NCBI RefSeq assembly: GCF_000284035.1
Contig: NC_016887.1
Span: 1,488,001-1,552,000, forward strand
Length of the DNA: 64,000 nucleotides
Source: Nocardia cyriacigeorgica GUH-2
GTDB lineage: Bacteria; Actinomycetota; Actinomycetes; Mycobacteriales; Mycobacteriaceae
Direction of reading: 5' to 3'
Below the pieces are notes generated by a model that was given only the letters and a program-made list of their open reading frames with translations, was not told the DNA's origin and made no database searches. A program made the position numbers and the translations under genes. How positions within the stretch are numbered: position 1 is the first letter of the stretch; each line of letters starts with the position of its first letter. Positions 7,830-15,658 of the stretch are shown here, piece after piece.

Positions 7830-9539
7830 GTGGCGGAACCTTCGGATCCTTCGACGTCGCCGGAATCCTCGGCGCCTTCGAACCCTTCGCTGGTCGAATA
7901 CCTCGATATCACGTACCGGATGTTCGGTCAGGACGAACCCGCCGATATGGAGTTGCCCGAGCTGCCGAAGATGCATCTGGCAAACCCCGGTATCGACGAG
8001 TACACGAATGCGTCCGAAGGTCTCATCCGCGCTGCCGATGGCTACGAAGCGGTGCAGCAGAAGGCCTGGGACACGGTCGTCAAGTCCAAGGAATTGACGA
8101 AGACCGGTCGCACCAACATTCTCGACTTGATAGACGGCATCAATAACTACGCCAAGATGGCGAATAATGACGCCACCTTCTTCGAGATACTGGAGCAGGG
8201 GTTCCTGAGCGTCGATGGAGTGCGCGCGGAGACGACCGAGAAGTCGCAGGAATTCGGCCAGGACCTCCGGGAGGAAGTTCAGAAAGCTCTGGATGCGAGC
8301 GCGGCGCAGGGCAAGAAAGATATGGACGCCTTTCGGAAGCAGGTCGAGGCCGCGCTCGCCGGGCAGAAACCACCAGGCACTCCGGGGCCCGGCATTCCCG
8401 GCGCCCCGGGCACCCCAGGCACCCCGGGCGCGAACAACCCCGGCCAGAACCCGCCCCCCTGGCTCAACGACAACGGCCCCAAACAACCCGGCACCACCCC
8501 CGACCCGACTCGTCCGGGAACGATCACCCCGCCCGGAGCCACCCCTCCGGGGACGACGAAACCGCCCACAACAGGGGTCAAGCCGCCGGTTTCGGATATC
8601 AAACCGCCGACGGCGACTCCGCCGATCTCCACGCCGCCGCGGGTGAATCCGCCGATTTCCTCGCCGAGTTCGCCGGGGCTCGGTGGTATGCCGGGTATGG
8701 GGATGCCCGGGATGGGCTTCCCGGGCATGGGCATGGGCATGCCTGGTATGGGGATGGGGTTGCCCGGGATGAACGATCAATTGGCGCGGCGCAACGAATT
8801 GGATCGGGATCTGGCGCGTCGCCGGGAGGAGCTCGAGGATCGGCGGGACAGGGACAAGCCGCGTGATGTGGTGCCGCCGCGGTCTGCGGCACAGCCTGCG
8901 GTGGCGCAGCAGGGTGCGGGGGCGCCGGGTGGTGCGAATGGGCAGCAGGTGAACGCGAATTCGGGTGTGACTGCCGCTCCCGGGGCGGGCACGCCGCCAC
9001 CGCCTGGTCAGGCGCCGGGGCCGGTGCCGAACGACAAAGGGCTGGTGGAGTACAACAAGTTCGCCGGTCGGCCCTCGCTGTGGGTGTCACCTGTTGTGTA
9101 CAGCGCCTTCGACGCCGCGGTCGCGAACAAGAAGGGTATCGATGCCAAGGCCGCGTACGCGAATACGCCGGCGATGTGGAACGACGACAAGAAGATCGGA
9201 CTGCGGATCGATCCGGTCAAGTTGATCCCCGGCGATGTCGTGAGTTTCAAGGACGGTACCGCGATCGTGGTGGTGTGGAAGCCCGGCGAGGCCGGTGCCG
9301 GTGCGGTTCCCGCAGCCGATGGTGCGGTTCCCGCGGCGGGCGCGGAAGGCAATCTGGAGATCATCGCCAATGGCGAACTCCAGGCCCTGACCGGCGACAT
9401 CATGAAGGCGGAAGGTCCTTACGGCGAGTTCATCGGCTTCTTCCATCCGAACGGAATCGATGCGGTGCCGCCCGCCGACGCCGGTGCGGCGGCGCCCGCG
9501 CCCGCAACGGCTGATCAGCAGCCGACGGTGGTGGCGTAG
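7830..9539 (+). CDS. Putative ESX substrate with collagen-like linker and shared C-terminal domain
   Basis: A 569-residue protein from a GTG start preceded by GGGAGG. Residues 1-175 are helical and charged, of WXG100-like length and character but without a WXG. Residues 185-320 are low complexity: collagen-like GTPG/GAPG steps, then Pro/Thr repeats, then Gly-Met-Pro repeats. A basic, charged stretch follows near residue 330. The last 150 residues form a compact domain with IPGDVVSF and GFFHPNGID. The same domain, with GDVIQW and GFFHPSGID, ends the protein encoded at 17829-20420. The pair probably represents substrates of the ESX system with a common C-terminal module. I know of no assigned function for it. 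Confidence 0.75.
   Translation: MAEPSDPSTSPESSAPSNPSLVEYLDITYRMFGQDEPADMELPELPKMHLANPGIDEYTNASEGLIRAADGYEAVQQKAWDTVVKSKELTKTGRTNILDLIDGINNYAKMANNDATFFEILEQGFLSVDGVRAETTEKSQEFGQDLREEVQKALDASAAQGKKDMDAFRKQVEAALAGQKPPGTPGPGIPGAPGTPGTPGANNPGQNPPPWLNDNGPKQPGTTPDPTRPGTITPPGATPPGTTKPPTTGVKPPVSDIKPPTATPPISTPPRVNPPISSPSSPGLGGMPGMGMPGMGFPGMGMGMPGMGMGLPGMNDQLARRNELDRDLARRREELEDRRDRDKPRDVVPPRSAAQPAVAQQGAGAPGGANGQQVNANSGVTAAPGAGTPPPPGQAPGPVPNDKGLVEYNKFAGRPSLWVSPVVYSAFDAAVANKKGIDAKAAYANTPAMWNDDKKIGLRIDPVKLIPGDVVSFKDGTAIVVVWKPGEAGAGAVPAADGAVPAAGAEGNLEIIANGELQALTGDIMKAEGPYGEFIGFFHPNGIDAVPPADAGAAAPAPATADQQPTVVA
8682..8771 (+). repeat. Gly-Met-Pro codon repeat
   Basis: A run of GGNATGCC-type units encoding repeated G-M-P-G-M-G steps, inside the putative substrate gene. 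It is likely to vary in length between strains. Confidence 0.8.
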
Positions 9540-9570
9540 TGGGTGCGGGTTGGTGTGAGGGGAGACGATC

Positions 9571-11109
9571 GTGGCTCTCAATGTCGATCTGAGCGCGCTG
9601 GTGAAGGCGGCGTCGAGCCTGACCGACGCCGCGCGCGACACCGGGCTGGCGCTGCCGAGTGGGTGGGTGGTACCTGCCGGGGCCGACCCGATCTCCGGCG
9701 CGACGGTGCCGCGGCTGAACGCGCAGACCGCGACCGTGGTGAACGGCATGATCGATGTGCTCAATGCGGTCGCCGAGGATGCGTACAAGATCGGGAAGTC
9801 GGCCGAGGCCTACAGCACCCAGGACAGCGAGGGGGCGCGCACCATCGGCGGGCGCGGTGGCGAGATCATCGCGAACCCGATCCCCGAGCCAGTGCCGATG
9901 CCGCATCGCAAGCCACCGGTGTATTCCGCGCCGAGCGGTGGGTCCATCGATCCGCTGACCTTCGCCAAGCAGCTGCACGCCGGTCCGGGGCCGGGACCGG
10001 CGAAGGAATTCGCCGAGAAGGTCAGAGGATTCGCTCGTGACATCTCGCCGATCGCGAATCAGGCCGTCGCCGATTCCGCTTCGGCGATGGCGCACTGGAC
10101 GCCGGTGGGGGAGAAGGTCGCAGGCAATCTCACCCGGTACGGCGGCTGGCTCGGTCATCTGGTGACCGGGATGGGGCTGCTCGCCGATTCGATCGACTCC
10201 TACAGCGAGGCGTTCCGGATCGCGAAGTCGACGCATCCGACTCCGGAGGAGATCATCGCCGCCCGTAAGGAACTGCTGGCCGCGATGCGCTCGAAAGACG
10301 AGGCGCGCACGGCACTGGCGCTGGCGAAATTCGAGGAGCAGAACGCGCGTTCGGCCGAAACCGTCACCGGCTACAGCGCGGCCACCAACTCGCCGCTGCC
10401 GGGTGAGGCGGCGGCCGAGGCCGGAACCGGTCCGGGCACGGCCGGGCAGAACGCGGGCGGCCAGGGCGGCGGCGAGCAGGGCTCGGGAGAGCAGGCCATG
10501 GATCCGAGCATGCTCGCGAACCTGCTTCCAGCCATGATGAACGCGATGTCCACCATGGGCGGTCTACCGCTGGATCAGTCGTCGCAGGAGTATCTCGACG
10601 ACTACGCCCTGGGCGACGAGTACTACGACGACAGCTACGGTTTCGACTCGCTCGGCGGCTACGGCGGTTTCGGCGGCGGTGGCGGCGGTGGCTTCGGTGG
10701 ATCACTGGGTGGTGGGGGCTTCGGCTCAGGTGACGTGGCCGCGCCGATGCCGTTGACGGCGTCGGCGTCGGTGCCGGCCGGCCTGTCGCAGAGCCTGCCG
10801 CGGGCGCCGGTGATCGAACCGCTGACCGCGTCGTCGTCCGGCGGGGCCGGCAGCGCGATGCGCGGCAGCGGGATGCCGATGATGCCGTACATGCCGATGG
10901 CGCCGGGGGCCGGTGGGGCCGGTGGCGGTGGTGAGGACCGCAGCCGAGTCGTGGCCTGGCACCCGGACCGGCTGATGTACGTCGACGACACCCCGCACAC
11001 CGAGATGGTGATCGGCGAACGGCCGGCCATCGCGCCCAGCGTCACCCCGCCGACCCCGAATTCGGCCGGGGCCAACCAGCATTCGAGTCACACCGGAGGT
11101 ACCGCATGA
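9571..11109 (+). CDS. EspB/PE-PPE-like secreted protein
   Basis: A 512-residue protein from a GTG start with a good GAGGGGAG ribosome-binding site. The first 90 residues look like a PE/EspC helical hairpin: SGWVVPAGADP at the turn and Y81-S-T-Q-D85, a YxxxD export signal, at the end of the second helix. Residues 120-270 form a second helical region, as in EspB, where PE- and PPE-like halves are fused. A Gly/Asp/Tyr-rich low-complexity region (340-400) and a Pro/Met-rich tail follow. Its stop overlaps the EspL-like gene (GTACCGCATGA context), and an EspB-EspL pairing is known from ESX-1 loci. It is therefore most likely an ESX substrate that acts outside the cell. Confidence 0.7.
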   Translation: MALNVDLSALVKAASSLTDAARDTGLALPSGWVVPAGADPISGATVPRLNAQTATVVNGMIDVLNAVAEDAYKIGKSAEAYSTQDSEGARTIGGRGGEIIANPIPEPVPMPHRKPPVYSAPSGGSIDPLTFAKQLHAGPGPGPAKEFAEKVRGFARDISPIANQAVADSASAMAHWTPVGEKVAGNLTRYGGWLGHLVTGMGLLADSIDSYSEAFRIAKSTHPTPEEIIAARKELLAAMRSKDEARTALALAKFEEQNARSAETVTGYSAATNSPLPGEAAAEAGTGPGTAGQNAGGQGGGEQGSGEQAMDPSMLANLLPAMMNAMSTMGGLPLDQSSQEYLDDYALGDEYYDDSYGFDSLGGYGGFGGGGGGGFGGSLGGGGFGSGDVAAPMPLTASASVPAGLSQSLPRAPVIEPLTASSSGGAGSAMRGSGMPMMPYMPMAPGAGGAGGGGEDRSRVVAWHPDRLMYVDDTPHTEMVIGERPAIAPSVTPPTPNSAGANQHSSHTGGTA

Positions 11110-11450
11110 CCGATATTCACCCCGATGTGCAGGCCGCCCTCGATATGGCGCGGGATCTGCGCCACCGCATCGCCGATATGCGGGAGAAGATCGATGCGAT
11201 CCGGGCGCGCCGTCCGTCGCCGAGCGGTGCGGTCATTCCGGAGGTCGATGCGATGGGCCGGTTGACCGGGTTGTATCTGGCGCCCGGGACCGTCGATCGG
11301 TTCAGTAGTCCGGAACTGGTGCACGAGATCATGGCCGCGATCCGCGACAGCGCCGATGACGCCGGACGTCAGTATCGCCTGATCATGGACGGTCCGCTGG
11401 AGCCCGCCGAACCGGAGGTGGCCGCGGCGGCGCCCGGGGAGACGTCGTGA
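11106..11450 (+). CDS. EspL-like YbaB/EbfC-family protein
   Basis: A 114-residue protein with the YbaB/EbfC plan: an N-terminal helix (ALDMARDLRHRIADMREKID), a small beta segment (GAVIPEVDAMGRLTGLYLA), then a second amphipathic helix. YbaB proteins bind DNA as dimers. The ESX-1 member EspL has this fold and stabilises other Esp proteins. The gene overlaps the EspB-like gene upstream by ATGA and the next gene by GTGA, so the products are made together. A chaperone or regulatory role is inferred from that position. Confidence 0.75.
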   Translation: MTDIHPDVQAALDMARDLRHRIADMREKIDAIRARRPSPSGAVIPEVDAMGRLTGLYLAPGTVDRFSSPELVHEIMAAIRDSADDAGRQYRLIMDGPLEPAEPEVAAAAPGETS

Positions 11451-12190
11451 CGCAGGCGGATACCGTCAGCCCCGGCGAGGCGATCCGCTGGTTGCACGAC
11501 GAAGGATTGTCCAGGCTGGCGGGTACTGCCGCCAATGCCGCGGCCCCGTTCGGCGCCTTCACCGTGGAGGTGGCGACGGGCGCGGTGACCGCGTACCCGG
11601 TCGCGAATACCGGTGCGGGCGCACAACTGCTGACGTTGTCGGCCGATGAGCTGCCGCCCCCGGTGGATTCCGCCCGGCGGTTGGTGGTGGCCGGAATCAC
11701 CCTGGCGGACGCGATTCTCGTCATCGATCTCGCTGCGTACCTCACCGTGGCGATCAACGCCGATGACGCGGTGGCGGTCGCGCGGTCGTGGGTGATGCAG
11801 TTGCTGCTCGACCCCGAGGTCACCATCACGACCAACAGCGAGGCCGTCACCGTCGGCAAGAGCCCACGATGCCGGCGGGGTTTCTTCCCGGGTGGGGGAG
11901 CGCCGATCATTCACGTCGACGATAAACGCCCGCCCGTCACCACCATCGTCCTCGACGCCGCCGACGACGGCACCGACCGCATCGACGTGGGGCCCGACGG
12001 TACCGGCGAGGTGTACCTGGGGGCGTGGTTCTGGCCGCTGAAATTCGTGATGACCATCGACGACACGATGTGGTCGGGCCTGGTCGCCGATCTGACCGCG
12101 CCGTCCGCGACCTCGGACGCACCGGCCCCCGGCCGCACCGCAGTGGCGGCCGCCGACACCACCGAACGACCCCCGGAGATGAGCCGATGA
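11447..12190 (+). CDS. Hypothetical ESX-cluster protein
   Basis: A 247-residue protein I cannot assign to a family. It starts at a GTG that overlaps the EspL-like stop (GTGA) and ends overlapping the EspH-like start (ATGA). The sequence alternates short beta-like strands and two helices, has no signal peptide or membrane helix, and ends in a disordered Ala/Pro/Thr tail of about 40 residues. The strict overlaps on both sides suggest a cytoplasmic partner of the EspL- and EspH-like proteins, perhaps part of one chaperone assembly. Confidence 0.7.
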   Translation: MTQADTVSPGEAIRWLHDEGLSRLAGTAANAAAPFGAFTVEVATGAVTAYPVANTGAGAQLLTLSADELPPPVDSARRLVVAGITLADAILVIDLAAYLTVAINADDAVAVARSWVMQLLLDPEVTITTNSEAVTVGKSPRCRRGFFPGGGAPIIHVDDKRPPVTTIVLDAADDGTDRIDVGPDGTGEVYLGAWFWPLKFVMTIDDTMWSGLVADLTAPSATSDAPAPGRTAVAAADTTERPPEMSR

Positions 12191-12573
12191 CGCACCCCAA
12201 CGCGACCGAACTAGCCGACTACGACGACTTCGACCAGGACGACGGCTACCCCGGCGACGCCCCCGCCGCCCCGGACTGGCAGAGCATGATCTACGAGGTG
12301 GTCAACCTCGATCACAGTGTCGGCGTGGCCTGCAACCGCGACGGTGAGGTGGTCGGCCTGCACCTGACCGACGAGGCCAGGGAGAACGGTGATGCCTGGC
12401 TGGCGGCCGAGATCCTGCGCATCGCGAAGCTGGCGCACCTGAAATCCCGGGTGGGCCTGCGCGCGGAGATGGAATACAACGGCGCCCGCCCCTACACCGT
12501 CGACGCCTTCGACCTGCCGACCGAGGCCGCCTACCGGGCCATCGAGAACGCCGAACTGGGCCGCACGTCCTGA
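12187..12573 (+). CDS. EspH/EspD-like ESX secretion-associated protein
   Basis: A 128-residue protein starting at the ATG that overlaps the upstream stop (ATGA). An acidic N-terminus (DYDDFDQDDGY) is followed by a core with EVVNLDHSVGVACNRDGEV, then GLHLTDEA and a helix LAAEILRIAKLAHLKSR. This order (acidic lead, short beta sheet with a DG turn, LTD motif, AAEI..IA.LA..K helix) matches the mycobacterial EspH/EspD family (Rv3867 and Rv3614c), which are chaperone-like factors needed for EspE/EspF or EspA/EspC stability. Recognition is from memory of the family pattern. The neighbours are further Esp-like genes, which fits. Confidence 0.7.
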   Translation: MTHPNATELADYDDFDQDDGYPGDAPAAPDWQSMIYEVVNLDHSVGVACNRDGEVVGLHLTDEARENGDAWLAAEILRIAKLAHLKSRVGLRAEMEYNGARPYTVDAFDLPTEAAYRAIENAELGRTS

Positions 12574-12600
12574 CGGCGGTATCCGAGACAAGGACCTGAC

Positions 12601-12909
12601 ATGTTGGACCGTGACAGCACACCCGAAGTCCTGCGCCCGGTCGGGGCATACCTGCATGCCATGACGTCCGGGGCGGGACAGGTCCGCGCGGCGGTGGGCG
12701 ATTTCACGCTGCCGTGCCGTCCGTCGTCGTCGCTGGATCATGCGCTGGTCGGCGAACTCGACTGGATCACCGAGACTTTCGGCAATGCGGTGCGTCAGTG
12801 CCTCGGCCGCGCCGATCTCGCCTTCCGGGTGGCGGTGGACGGTGCCAACGCCCACGACATCGCCGACCTCCTCGGCGGTGCCGCGGTGCGCGGACACCAG
12901 CAGACCTGA
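12601..12909 (+). CDS. Small EspC/WXG100-like helical protein
   Basis: A 102-residue protein predicted to be almost entirely helical, with a polar turn near residues 35-45 (DFTLPCRPSSSLDHAL), the size and hairpin plan of EspC/EspF and WXG100 proteins. There is no WXG and no YxxxD at the C-terminus, so it may need a partner for export. The gene sits 27 bases after the EspH-like gene and 19 bases before a large protein with an EspK-like C-terminus, which makes it a candidate co-secreted partner. The family call is weak. Confidence 0.6.
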   Translation: MLDRDSTPEVLRPVGAYLHAMTSGAGQVRAAVGDFTLPCRPSSSLDHALVGELDWITETFGNAVRQCLGRADLAFRVAVDGANAHDIADLLGGAAVRGHQQT

Positions 12910-12928
12910 CACGGACGAGTCGAGCGCC

Positions 12929-15586
12929 ATGGAGCCGGAGCGGACGAGCCCGTACTGGGACGCCATCGTCGGCGACGACTGGCCGGCGATCGCTCCGGCG
13001 CACTGGAATGCCCTGGAAACCCGGGCACGGGCCGCGGCCGACGCGCTGAACACCGGCGACGCGCCACAAGCGCGGCTGGCCTTTGATCAAGCGGTGCGCG
13101 CCAGCGAAGGCTTGCAGCCGATCAAGGACGAAATGCTGGCGCAGCAAGGTGTGCCGCAGGCGTTTTCCGAGGCGCTGCTCGCCGCGAGCGAGGTTTTCCG
13201 CGGTTTCGGCGAGCTGGTCTACCGCACCCGGAACCGAATCCTGGATATCGTCGACGACGCCACGGCGCGGATCACTGCCGTGCGCCGTCGCGCCGAATCC
13301 GACGGTGGTGCCGGGGAGTCCGACGACGCGGCGAACAAGCCGACGCCGGAAGAGACCGAAGCGTCGATCGCGGCGATTCTGGGGAATGCACGCGCCGACG
13401 TGCGTGACGTGGTGGCGGCGGCGTTGGCCTCGCTGAGCCCGTCGGGCGTACCTGCCCTGGCGCGGATCGCCGATATTCTCGGGCAGCCGGGACCGTGGAC
13501 GCCTGGACGGTCCGGAGCGCCTGAGCCACCGCAGCGTCGTGCGCCGACCTCGCCTGAGCAGGACCGGGTTCCGCAACCGCCTCCCGCTGCCGCGCCGCCG
13601 GGTCCGCGCGGTGTTCCGCTGCCCGCGCCGCTGCCGAATCCGGATGCATCGGGACCGCCGCCGATGCCGCTGGAAGAGGCCGGCGATGTGATCGAGCAAC
13701 CGCCCGATTCGCCGATGCCGATTGATCTCGTCACCGGGCCCGCGCCCGAGCCCACGACCCTGCCGGTCGAGTCGACCGACAATGTCCCGCACCCGGATGC
13801 CGACCCGACACCGACGGGCAGGGATGCCCCGGTTTCCGCTACCCCGGATGCTCCGGTTCACGCCGGTCCGGTGGGGCGTGGTCCCGCCGGTCAGACGGCA
13901 ACACCGTGGGCTGCTTTCGTCCCCGATACGACCAGGGGCACAACGACTTCTGATCCGGGCGTGGATCGCTCGAACGGCCCGGTCGATCGGATCCCCGAGG
14001 ACGGTTCGGATCGCTTGGCGGGTGCGAGCCCCTATCGTGCGGCCGGTTCCGACGAGCAGCGGTCCGAGGGCGAATCCACCCGCGCGAAAGCTGATGTCCC
14101 CGACACCGACCCGGCGGCAGAGCGCACCGATGCCGTCGCCGATGCCGCCATTCGGGCCGCTGGTCAGAAGAATCCGGAAACGGACCTGGTGGCGGAGACG
14201 GATTCGGGATCGGAGGCCGCCGCCGCGGCCGCCATGGGCGCGATGCCGCCGCCGATCCTGCCCGCAGGTCCGCCGCCGGCCGCGGTCTCGGCGACGGCTC
14301 CTACTTCTCCGCCACCGCCCGTCACCAGCAAACCCGCTGGTACACCGGCCGGGGCCGTGGCGCCGCAGTCGTCCGCGACGCCACCCGCACCACCTGCGGC
14401 CCCGGCCAAGTCTCCGATCGTTGGTGTGCAACCGCCGCCCGGTTCATCGGCTCCGGGCACCGGCACCGCTCCCGCGGCGTCGTCCAACAACCAGTCCGCG
14501 GGTCGCACCGGCGCGCCTCAGCACGAGGAGCCCTCGGAGGCAGCGGATTCCGGCGACATGGTCCGCAACGTCGTCGGCGCTGCGATGGCGGCGGCAGCCG
14601 GACCGTCGTTCGTCCTGGGCGAGAAGGTCGACGGCGATTTGGTTCTCGCCCGCACGTTGCTGGCCGGTGTTCTCGCGGCGGCACCCCACGTGGTCGGGCA
14701 CGAGACCGCGGTGGCGATCATGCGGCACTCCGGCGGTGTGAGCGCCTTCCTCACCACCAATGAAGGCCGGGGCTGGCTGCCGACCGGTGTGTTCGTGCCG
14801 CCGGAGCTGTCGACGCCGTGGATGTGGTCGGTCTCCGATGGCTCGGCATGGGAGGGCCTGTCGGATCCGGCGCGCGTGCTGGCCGAATTCGCGGTGGCAT
14901 GGGGGCGCAAATCGGGCGCGCGGCTGACCGCGCTCGCCTCCTCGCTGCCGATCCCGTCGATGCTCACCGCGCAACTCGGCGATGTGGCGACCATCGGAGA
15001 AGTGCCGGCGTCTCCGGAGATGGATCTGAGCGCGCGCACCGGCAGGCTCGTCGACCGGCTCGAACTGACGGCGTCGCCGCGCATGCTAGCGCGGGTGGCC
15101 GCGATACCCGACGACGACATCCACGCCCATTGCGTCGATCTCGCCATCGACGCCCATCAGCGGGTGACCCGCGCCCTCGGCGAGAATGTCGACGCCCTCG
15201 GTGCGCCCGCACTCCGCGAGCGCATGCTGCGCGCGATCCGGCAGGCCCGCGAGGTGCCCGAGCAGTGGTACGACGAGCTGCGGGATCTGGACGACCTGAT
15301 CGCGGCGTCGATGGTGTCGCGGCGTTTCGACGCCTCACGAGTGGCCCTGGGGGAGTTGCGGTCAGAGCACGCGGGCGCGGAAGGATCGGCCTTGCGGGCC
15401 ATGGTGTTCGAGCGTCGCTGCGACGAGCTCGTGCTGCTGCTGGCCGGTGAACCCACCCGGCAGCGGCTGCGGGATGCGACGTACGCCCACGCACAGGTGA
15501 CCGGGCATCCGGCGCTGCCGGAACCGGCCGAGCCCCGGACCGGCGCGAACCGTCCGTCTGCGGTCTCGGCGCCGACCGTCCGTTGA
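12929..15586 (+). CDS. Large EspK-like protein with helical N-terminus and Pro/Ala-rich centre
   Basis: An 885-residue protein; the ATG giving MEPERTSPYWD is chosen because the longer upstream frame overlaps the preceding gene. Residues 1-160 are helical with WDAIVGDDWPAIAPAHWNAL near the start, like the N-terminal helical domain of large type VII substrates. Residues 185-535 are Pro/Ala/Thr-rich and disordered. The last 330 residues form a globular domain with TTNEGRGWLP, DPARVLAEFAVAWG and RAMVFERRCDELVLLL. The next gene has the same C-terminal domain, so the two are paralogues. The arrangement recalls EspK of ESX-1, which chaperones EspB, but that match is tentative. Confidence 0.65.
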   Translation: MEPERTSPYWDAIVGDDWPAIAPAHWNALETRARAAADALNTGDAPQARLAFDQAVRASEGLQPIKDEMLAQQGVPQAFSEALLAASEVFRGFGELVYRTRNRILDIVDDATARITAVRRRAESDGGAGESDDAANKPTPEETEASIAAILGNARADVRDVVAAALASLSPSGVPALARIADILGQPGPWTPGRSGAPEPPQRRAPTSPEQDRVPQPPPAAAPPGPRGVPLPAPLPNPDASGPPPMPLEEAGDVIEQPPDSPMPIDLVTGPAPEPTTLPVESTDNVPHPDADPTPTGRDAPVSATPDAPVHAGPVGRGPAGQTATPWAAFVPDTTRGTTTSDPGVDRSNGPVDRIPEDGSDRLAGASPYRAAGSDEQRSEGESTRAKADVPDTDPAAERTDAVADAAIRAAGQKNPETDLVAETDSGSEAAAAAAMGAMPPPILPAGPPPAAVSATAPTSPPPPVTSKPAGTPAGAVAPQSSATPPAPPAAPAKSPIVGVQPPPGSSAPGTGTAPAASSNNQSAGRTGAPQHEEPSEAADSGDMVRNVVGAAMAAAAGPSFVLGEKVDGDLVLARTLLAGVLAAAPHVVGHETAVAIMRHSGGVSAFLTTNEGRGWLPTGVFVPPELSTPWMWSVSDGSAWEGLSDPARVLAEFAVAWGRKSGARLTALASSLPIPSMLTAQLGDVATIGEVPASPEMDLSARTGRLVDRLELTASPRMLARVAAIPDDDIHAHCVDLAIDAHQRVTRALGENVDALGAPALRERMLRAIRQAREVPEQWYDELRDLDDLIAASMVSRRFDASRVALGELRSEHAGAEGSALRAMVFERRCDELVLLLAGEPTRQRLRDATYAHAQVTGHPALPEPAEPRTGANRPSAVSAPTVR

Positions 15587-15597
15587 TTGCAGACGGA

Positions 15598-15613
15598 TTC
15601 CCAAGAGCGGGAA
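15598..15613. promoter_or_regulatory. Motif A operator candidate
   Basis: TTCCCAAGAGCGGGAA, a 5-6-5 dyad 45 bases before the GTG start of the second EspK-like gene, in the 72-base gap between the paralogues. Confidence 0.5.
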
Positions 15614-15658
15614 GCGCCGAAAATGGACGGGTCAGTGGTGTGGAAGGAGTGATCAGGC

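Noticed and set aside
8380..8771. Regular repeats considered as a CRISPR-like array
   Set aside because: They are in-frame collagen-like and Gly-Met-Pro codon repeats without unique spacers.
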